Source: Gallionellales bacterium RIFCSPLOWO2_02_FULL_57_47 (GTDB taxonomy: Bacteria; Pseudomonadota; Gammaproteobacteria; Burkholderiales; Gallionellaceae). Taken from it: a stretch of 37,344 nt of DNA. The DNA is taken from the NCBI GenBank assembly GCA_001801175.1, contig MGWZ01000056.1, forward strand, positions 1-37,344, given 5' to 3'. The notes under the pieces were generated by a model that ran no database searches, had not been told where the DNA came from, and saw only the letters and a program-made list of their open reading frames with translations. A program made the translations under genes and the position numbers. Below, piece after piece: positions 32,867 through 37,344 of this stretch. The first letter of the stretch is position 1; the number at the start of each line of letters is the position of its first letter.

Positions 32867-32974
32867 GCTCTATCGTTCAAGGGCAGGGCCTGGTCACAAA
32901 GCAAGGCAGCCGAAGCCCGAAGAATCAAATTTACCACTTCCCGCAAAAAGCGCAATGAGCAGAGTTCAGAGCGC
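32867..32974 (-). other. possible attC-like site, weak
   Basis: On the minus strand, GCTCTGAACTCTGCTCA could be an R''-L'' half and CCCTTGAACGATAGAGC an L'-R' half. A boundary is expected here between the diheme oxidoreductase and the 88-aa gene, but internal pairing is poor. No good gene is seen in 32819-33069; the 81-aa ORF there lacks support. Confidence 0.25.
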
Positions 32975-33069
32975 CCGGATTGCGCAGCCAAATCAGGCAC
33001 GATTCCGGTTTTCAGGATGATCACAAAAGCCAAATGCCCACAGCAAAGCGCGGGGTGCACCTCCCCGTG

Positions 33070-34674
33070 TTATTCGGGTCCCTCAGAAGGAATCTGGAAT
33101 AACGCCCCGAGGTTGATGCTCCCATGCGCTGCGGGGTCCTGGGGATTTTTGGTGCCGGGAACCCCCGGATGAAGGTTGGAAGCCGTGTCATCGGGCGGGA
33201 ACAGCACCAGCGTAGACAGGAATTCCAGCAGCTTCTGGCGGTCATTGTCGCTCAACCGTGCGAATGCTTTCCTGGCCGCTTGGGCCTCGCCGCCATGCCG
33301 CAGGATCACCTCTTCCAGACTGATGCTGCGCCCATCGTGGCCGTACGGCGCGGTGGTGGCGACACCCCAAAGCGGCTCCGTCATGAATTGCTTCTGCACA
33401 GTCCCGTCATAGTTACGCTCGTGGAACTCCGGGCCCAGGTCATGCCGTTTGAAGTCTGCGAAGATGTCTCGGACCAGAAAAGACTGTTGCTTCGGCAGGA
33501 GTTTCGGATAGGTTTGGCCGTCATTCACGACTTCAAAAAGCGTGGTCGCTGTGGCAAACAGGCGGTTGAAGATTCCCCGCACCGGATCGAAGCCTGTCTC
33601 GACATCAGCCACCCGGCGGTCGTGCTCGATGCGCAGGTTCTGCACATGGCACGAGGTGCACCCGATTCTTTGCATTACCCGCAGCCCCTCTCGCGTGCGG
33701 TTGGTGGTCCGGCCAGTTGCCGGCCGGAAATAGTTCAGCAGATAGAATTCAAGGTGGTCGACCAGCGCACCGTCAATCTCGTTGATAACCCCATCACCAT
33801 CGCCGTCGTCTTCCGGGCTGCACACTGGCGGGCGCCTGATCTTGTCCAGCGCCGGGTCCAGCACGAGGCCGGCGGGAGTAATTGCCGTTGCCGGCTGGTT
33901 TGGGTCCGTGGCCCTGCACAGGACCGGGTCTGGCGCCTCCAGCCCCATCTCGTCCTTGAGGGCGCCGACATCGAACGCGCGCATCGAAAACTCTCCGCCG
34001 TGTGCAAAAAGGGGGCGAACGCGCAGGTCCGGGTTGACTCCATCGACCTGCGAGGTATCCACCTTGCCGCTTGGCAACGCCGTGACAAATCCGAACTTGA
34101 TCCGCTTGCTTGTCAGCGGCAGGGTCACCGGGTGTGACGAAGCAGCCGCTTCGGCAAGCGCCTTTGCGCGGATGGCGCGCAGCTCATGCGTGATCTCGTC
34201 GGCAAGCATCTCGACCAGTCCGAGTCCGAACAAGTGCGGCGCGTTTCGGCTATCAGGCCGGGTTGCCACTTCGCCGCCTGCTCCGGCCGAGCCCCGGGGC
34301 AGTCCGTGACACGCAGCGCAGCTATCCGTGAGGCCGGCGCCAAGCGCCGGGTTTTTGTGGATGTCACCGGAAGAGTCTCTGCTGACCCGCGGTCCTTGTC
34401 CTTGGTCAAGCGTGAATTTCCGCTGGAAGAGTTGCCGGCCGCGGCGGACCGAGCGCGCCGGATCCCTTTTTATCAGGTAAATCGAAGACCCCGGCGTAAA
34501 TTCGTCACCGCGACCCGCACCGATCTGTTGGGTCAGGGATTTCCCGATCGCGCCGCCTGGCACATGGGGTGTCGTTTGAGTAACATCCGTCAACTCGGCA
34601 CGCGCCTCGGTACCCGCCAGGGAGCAAACGAAACCGAAGAGCCCTATTGATATAAGCCTGAGTTTTGATCGCAT
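33070..34674 (-). CDS. diheme oxidoreductase (DHOR family, c-type)
   Basis: This is a secreted protein of about 534 residues with a Sec signal (LISIGLFGFVCSLAGTEARA) and two heme c sites: CAACH in DSCAACHGLPRGSAGAGGE (about residue 120) and CTSCH in RIGCTSCHVQNLRIEHDRR (about residue 340). The spacing and C-terminal cytochrome-peroxidase-like region (PLWGVATTAPYGHDGRSISLEEVILRHGGEA) fit the DHOR/thiol oxidoreductase family. It is periplasmic; its donor and substrate are unknown. The ATG at 34674 begins the signal; the ORF-track start at 34716 lies inside an attC-like site. It is unusually large for a cassette gene. Confidence 0.88.
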   Translation of the reverse strand: MRSKLRLISIGLFGFVCSLAGTEARAELTDVTQTTPHVPGGAIGKSLTQQIGAGRGDEFTPGSSIYLIKRDPARSVRRGRQLFQRKFTLDQGQGPRVSRDSSGDIHKNPALGAGLTDSCAACHGLPRGSAGAGGEVATRPDSRNAPHLFGLGLVEMLADEITHELRAIRAKALAEAAASSHPVTLPLTSKRIKFGFVTALPSGKVDTSQVDGVNPDLRVRPLFAHGGEFSMRAFDVGALKDEMGLEAPDPVLCRATDPNQPATAITPAGLVLDPALDKIRRPPVCSPEDDGDGDGVINEIDGALVDHLEFYLLNYFRPATGRTTNRTREGLRVMQRIGCTSCHVQNLRIEHDRRVADVETGFDPVRGIFNRLFATATTLFEVVNDGQTYPKLLPKQQSFLVRDIFADFKRHDLGPEFHERNYDGTVQKQFMTEPLWGVATTAPYGHDGRSISLEEVILRHGGEAQAARKAFARLSDNDRQKLLEFLSTLVLFPPDDTASNLHPGVPGTKNPQDPAAHGSINLGALFQIPSEGPE

Positions 34675-34687
34675 ATATCCACCCGAT

Positions 34688-34795
34688 GCTTTCGTTTGAT
34701 GGCGGCGCGCTTTCACGCCAGCATTAGGTGCTTAAGCACCAATGATGTCGGGGAAGACCCTTGCGATCTTTGCCCTCTGGAATGCGGGGTCGGCT
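34688..34795 (-). other. long attC-like site, copy A of a three-copy repeat
   Basis: The core matches copies B and C: on the minus strand AAAGATCGCAAGGGTCTTCCCCGACATCATTGGTGCT, a small loop, then AGCACCTAATGCTGGCGTGAAAGCGCGCC. The outer boxes are weaker than in B and C (R'' GCCGACC, R' CGAAAGC). It lies directly before the DHOR signal-peptide ATG. Similarity to copy B continues for about 65 bp into the upstream cassette's 3' end (to about 34865). Confidence 0.55.
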
Positions 34796-34890
34796 GGATG
34801 CGTGATTGCACAACCTGATCCGCGCAACCTGCTGCTTTAGTTTAAACACGTAATGCGAAGCAGACTTCTTTTTTTCGAATTCGTTCAATT

Positions 34891-35494
34891 CTACCGGCCT
34901 TCGCGGCCTGACAGGTACATCTTGCGCAGCCACCGCTCGCGCTTTCGTCCGTCCGGTGATTCGACGAGTCCTACCAAGTTTTCTCTGACAGGACCAAGGC
35001 CGCTAAGGCTGAGCGTGTTCTTCTCCGGGTGAGGACGAAAAAACCATCGATAGATGAACGCCGGCATTTGCATGGTGATGACGATGCGAGCGGTCTTGCC
35101 CTTTAAGGCTTTCCTCTGGTTGAAGTACGAAAAGAACCCCAGCGGCTCACCTGGTTTGGCATCGGGAAAGATGAACGCAGGCCGAAACGTCTGTTCAAGG
35201 AACCCTTTCAGGATCGCCGGCATCGCGCCATTCCAAATGGGAAAAAGCATGACAACATGATCGGAACGGGCGATGACGCCCTGTGACTGCAGTATGGCTT
35301 CCGGAGGCACCCCGCGCTGGTCTTCCCTGCTTAGCAAGAGGGGGAAATCCAGCCGGGCAACTGATAACCTGGACATCGTGTCCGGCCTCGTTAGCGCCCT
35401 TCGCATAGGCTTCCGCAAGGGCATGGCAGAAATGGTCGCTTTGGTGATCCGGGTGCCCCTGGATGATCACAATATGCCTGGATTCATGTCGCAT
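34891..35494 (-). pseudogene. frameshifted NAD(P)H-quinone-oxidoreductase-like flavoprotein
   Basis: The N-terminus (HIVIIQGHPDHQSDHFCHALAEAYAKGANEAGHDVQVI) in one frame and the rest (VARLDFPLLLSRED...SDHVVMLFPIWNGAMPAILKGFLEQTFRPAF...GRKRERWLRKMYL) in another together make one flavodoxin-fold (flavodoxin_2/NQO-like) protein of about 200 residues. The shift lies near 35362-35372, where GHDVQVIS should run into VARLDFP. It is either a real single-base mutation or a sequencing error. If intact it would reduce quinones or similar compounds. It lies between attC-like sites. Confidence 0.75.
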
Positions 35495-35512
35495 GATTTA
35501 CCTCAGCCCTGA

Positions 35513-35574
35513 GTGTGACGCGTTCGAGTGGCGCTGGGCTTTCCGCAAAACATGGAGCACCGGCCTGGTTGGCC
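35513..35574 (-). other. attC-like recombination site
   Basis: On the minus strand, GGCCAACCAGGCCGGTGCTCC is a fair R''-L'' half, a loop follows, and CCCAGCGCCACTCGAACGCGTCACAC is an L'-R' half with the shared ACGxGTCA pattern. It begins just after the stop of the membrane protein gene and ends before the flavoprotein start. Confidence 0.5.
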
Positions 35575-35580
35575 GCCATG

Positions 35581-36240
35581 TCAGGCGTTCGCGGAAACAT
35601 GGCGATGTTTGTCAATCCAGTAACCCCAAAGGACCAACAGCCATTGGAGTTGCCCCAGCCACGCAATGGCCTCGGTACTTGGAGGCGGAGCACCCAACAG
35701 GTTGCCAGCATAAACCCCTGTCAAGAAGACCACCAGCGCGACCAATCCCCACCGGCCAGTAGCGTCGTTGGGCGTTGTCGCGCGGCAATATAACCAGACA
35801 CCGAATGCGAACAACGTGCCTTCAATGGCTACTGTAGCGGGCAGCGACGACCAGACATTCAGGCCAACGAATGTGGCCGTACCGGGAAACAACGGCAGGT
35901 CCGGTTGATGAACAATAGCGTCGAGCGCCCAATGGCTGATGACGAGAGTTCCGAGGACAAACGCCGCAATGCGTTTCCGTTTCAATGCGAAATGGATACC
36001 GCCCACCAATACCGCCCAGCCAAGCACAGCAATCAGACTATGAGAGATGGGGTAATGCTCGAAAACCAGAGGGGTGACAACGGTTGCGCCAGGAACGATG
36101 CGGACCGTCTCCACGCCAAGCAGCAAAAAGGTAGGCCACAGCAGATCGATAAACTGGGCGGCGATAAACAGGGAGCCCAGAGATACTTTCGAAGCGACTG
36201 CTTTTGCGCCGAATCCAACACCGAAGTGGCCAATAAACAT
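35581..36240 (-). CDS. polytopic membrane protein, possibly YdjM/metal-dependent-hydrolase-like
   Basis: This 219-residue protein has about six transmembrane stretches: FIAAQFIDLLWPTFLLLGV, SHSLIAVLGWAVLVGGIHFAL, AAFVLGTLVISHWALDAIVH, TVAIEGTLFAFGVWLYC, WGLVALVVFLTGVYAGNLLG, and LQWLLVLWGYWI. The start MFIGHFGVGFGAKA, with conserved His at position 4, then YPISHSL and SHWALDAIVHQPD, resembles inner-membrane proteins annotated as metal-dependent hydrolases (YdjM-like), but I am not certain. The start at 36240 has a perfect AGGAGG that overlaps the 3' end of attC copy B. Confidence 0.75.
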   Translation of the reverse strand: MFIGHFGVGFGAKAVASKVSLGSLFIAAQFIDLLWPTFLLLGVETVRIVPGATVVTPLVFEHYPISHSLIAVLGWAVLVGGIHFALKRKRIAAFVLGTLVISHWALDAIVHQPDLPLFPGTATFVGLNVWSSLPATVAIEGTLFAFGVWLYCRATTPNDATGRWGLVALVVFLTGVYAGNLLGAPPPSTEAIAWLGQLQWLLVLWGYWIDKHRHVSANA

Positions 36241-36248
36241 GGGATACC

Positions 36249-36363
36249 TCCTCACGTTCAAATTGAGTGGCGGCGCGCTTTCACGCCAGCATTAGGTGCT
36301 TCAGCACCAATGATGTCGGGGAAGACCCTTGCGATCTTTGCTCTCTCGAATGCCGGGTTAGGC
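36249..36363 (-). other. long attC-like site, copy B
   Basis: R'' is a perfect GCCTAAC on the minus strand, followed by CCGGCATTCGAGAGAGC (L''). The shared core hairpin CATTGGTGCTgaAGCACCTAATG follows, then GCCACTCAATTTGAACGTGAGG as L'-R'. The outer arms pair imperfectly. Similarity to copy A extends past R'' to about 36434; copy C shares only the core. Confidence 0.65.
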
Positions 36364-36490
36364 TGGATGCGTGATTGCACAACCTGATCTGCGCGACCTA
36401 CTGCTTTAGTTTCAAAAAGTAATGCCAAGCCGACCACTTTAGTACCGCCGTTGGCTCCCCGGTTGAGAGAAGGATCAGGCAGCATCGCTC
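36364..36490. other. short cassette tail without a recognised gene
   Basis: This is 127 bp between attC copy B and the flavin-oxidase stop. The first about 70 bp repeat the tail found beside copy A. The 75-aa ORF of the track (36258-36485) crosses the attC site and lacks a ribosome site. Confidence 0.4.
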
Positions 36491-36967
36491 TTAGCCTTCG
36501 CTCAGCACCTCTGCCAGAACCTCGGGCGAAATCGTTGTGGCCTGGGCAAACCCACCGACGAAACGAATTGAACGCGGCATTATTACGAATAACGAGAAGT
36601 CGGAAAAACCGAACATCGCGGCGCTCTGGGGAAACCTTGCCAGGTACGCAGCCTTGGCCTCGGCATGGCCTTGCGTGGACTCAGCGTATTGCACAGCCTG
36701 ACCTTGTATCGTGACGCGTGCCAATGCCTGGGCGGGGAGTTCGGGCTTCGGCGGCGCAACAACCAGGACACTCACTTGTGGACTTAACAACATGTCCCTG
36801 GTGTGGGTCGCGAGATGGCTGACATGAATCACGAGGCCCAAGCCGCCGGGAAGAATGGCGTAGGGCACCATGGAAACATACGGCTCGCCCTTGTGAAGCG
36901 TTCCAAGAGAGGCTACTTGCTGTGTTCGCAGCAGCTCGCGAAGTGTCTGGGCGTAGGCGGGAGTCAT
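36491..36967 (-). CDS. pyridoxamine-5'-phosphate-oxidase-like FMN-binding protein
   Basis: This 158-residue protein has the split-barrel flavin-binding fold. ELLRTQQVASLGTLHKGEPYVSMVPYAI is the start of the barrel. IHVSHLATHTRDMLLSPQVSVLVV and ALARVTIQGQAVQYAEST follow, and the late segment FSDFSLFVIMPRSIRFVGGFAQATTI resembles the HugZ/PPOX-like heme-utilisation group. The reaction is unknown, possibly flavin-, F420- or heme-dependent. The ATG at 36967 has no strong ribosome site. It is flanked by attC copies B and C. Confidence 0.85.
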   Translation of the reverse strand: MTPAYAQTLRELLRTQQVASLGTLHKGEPYVSMVPYAILPGGLGLVIHVSHLATHTRDMLLSPQVSVLVVAPPKPELPAQALARVTIQGQAVQYAESTQGHAEAKAAYLARFPQSAAMFGFSDFSLFVIMPRSIRFVGGFAQATTISPEVLAEVLSEG

Positions 36968-37003
36968 CAGTGAGGTGTATGGCTGGTCGGCACTTGGACT
37001 GCT

Positions 37004-37123
37004 GCCTGACGCCGAGATAAGGAACGGCGCGCTTTCACGCCAGCATCAGGTGCTTCAGCACCAATGATGTCGTGGAAGACCCTTGCGATCTTTGCGGCAT
37101 CCCGCTTAACCCACGGGTTGAGC
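37004..37123 (-). other. long attC-like site, copy C
   Basis: On the minus strand, GCTCAAC (R'') is followed by GTTAAGCGGGATGCCGC (L''). The shared core AAAGATCGCAAGGGTCTTCCACGACATCATTGGTGCTgaAGCACCTGATGCTGGCG follows, then GCGCCGTTCCTTATCTCGGCGTCAGGC (L'-R'). L'' and L' pair well although their sequence differs from copies A and B. Confidence 0.65.
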
Positions 37124-37224
37124 GGCTCAGTCGGCATGGGCCTGTTGAAACCATAGCCGGAAGCGGCCATCTTGGGGGCTGTATACAACGCAATCCCAAT
37201 TGTTATAGACATCATCCGTTGCAA
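37124..37224 (-). CDS. possible small cassette ORF running into attC copy C
   Basis: An ORF opens near 37224 (MQRMMSITIGIALYTAPKMA) and continues in frame through attC copy C to 36967; only the part outside the attC is listed. It has a weakly hydrophobic start, no clear ribosome site and no family I recognise. Cassette ORFs often read into attC, so it could be real, but the evidence is thin. Confidence 0.25.
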
Positions 37225-37282
37225 AGCAAACAGGCTTATTGTTTAAAAGTGGCTCTTTTGAAAAACGAATGGATTAAGCGGC

Positions 37283-37344
37283 ATGAGGGTTGAATCTTTG
37301 AAAATTGAGCTTGCCAGCGATGAGAAATATCACCGTGCGCATGG
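37283..37344 (+). CDS. start of a possible plus-strand gene cut by the window edge
   Basis: MRVESLKIELASDEKYHRAH is open to the end of the window. It is the only plus-strand gene candidate in the right third. It is too short to identify. Confidence 0.25.
   Translation, partial: MRVESLKIELASDEKYHRAH

Noticed and set aside
32815-33060. 81-aa minus-strand ORF with an ATGA overlap to the 88-aa gene
   Set aside because: No ribosome site, no recognisable family, and it spans a possible attC-like site; the overlap may be chance.
36258-36485. 75-aa minus-strand ORF
   Set aside because: It crosses attC copy B and has no ribosome site; the part resembling the 85-aa ORF at 37.0 kb is just the shared attC core translated.
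1-37344. CRISPR array, tRNA or rRNA genes, integron integrase, transposase
   Set aside because: Looked for on both strands; no regularly spaced direct repeats, tRNA-like folds or recognisable integrase or transposase motifs were seen.

Overview
The window reads as a betaproteobacterial chromosome segment of moderate to high GC. The conserved block ppc / hemC-hemD-hemX-hemY, the CDP-6-deoxyglucoseen-reductase-like flavoprotein, dbpA and ybiT fit the Nitrosomonadales/Gallionellaceae neighbourhood. That placement is inference from gene content and protein style, not from a search.

Layout. (1) 1-87 holds the 3' end (domains V and VI) of a group II intron, directly in front of a thiopurine methyltransferase gene. 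(2) 0.8-11.7 kb is mostly core genome: a small lipoprotein, an MltC-like lytic transglycosylase, ppc, then divergently hemC-hemD-hemX-hemY, a ferredoxin-reductase-like flavoprotein and an NAD-dependent epimerase. hemD carries an apparent in-frame palindromic insertion, and the hemD/hemX junction carries a TCTGTCC repeat family in inverted orientation. (3) 11.7-17.6 kb is envelope and electron transfer: a beta-barrel protein, a large Ig-like lipoprotein with its own terminator, a paired inverted REP-like element, and a redox cluster (SHP-like cytochrome c, cytochrome b561, an unrecognised histidine-bearing membrane protein, and a diheme cytochrome c). (4) 17.8-22.5 kb holds a cNMP-domain diguanylate cyclase, purU, and a J-domain gene followed by three genes I do not recognise. 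(5) 22.9-27.9 kb holds dbpA, two small winged-helix-like proteins, a GIY-YIG-like pseudogene and ybiT.

(6) From about 28.0 kb to the right edge the character changes. Small, promiscuous accessory genes (three RibD-C type reductases, two VOC proteins, GNAT, YdeI-like, DUF2784, flavin enzymes, a diheme oxidoreductase, a membrane protein) all lie on the minus strand. Most are separated by short imperfect inverted repeats with the order and orientation of integron attC sites. The best is a 57-bp site at 29773-29829. I read this as a gene-cassette array, either the distal part of a chromosomal integron or an integrase-less attC cluster. No integron integrase is visible. With this orientation attI and intI would be expected to the right of the window.

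How the genes work together: the left half is tetrapyrrole and carbon metabolism. The middle is a putative c-type/b-type cytochrome relay from membrane to periplasm. The right third is a recombination-assembled set of oxidoreductase, detoxification and small-molecule-modifying enzymes, probably expressed by read-through, with Shine-Dalgarno sequences lying just after each attC 3' end.
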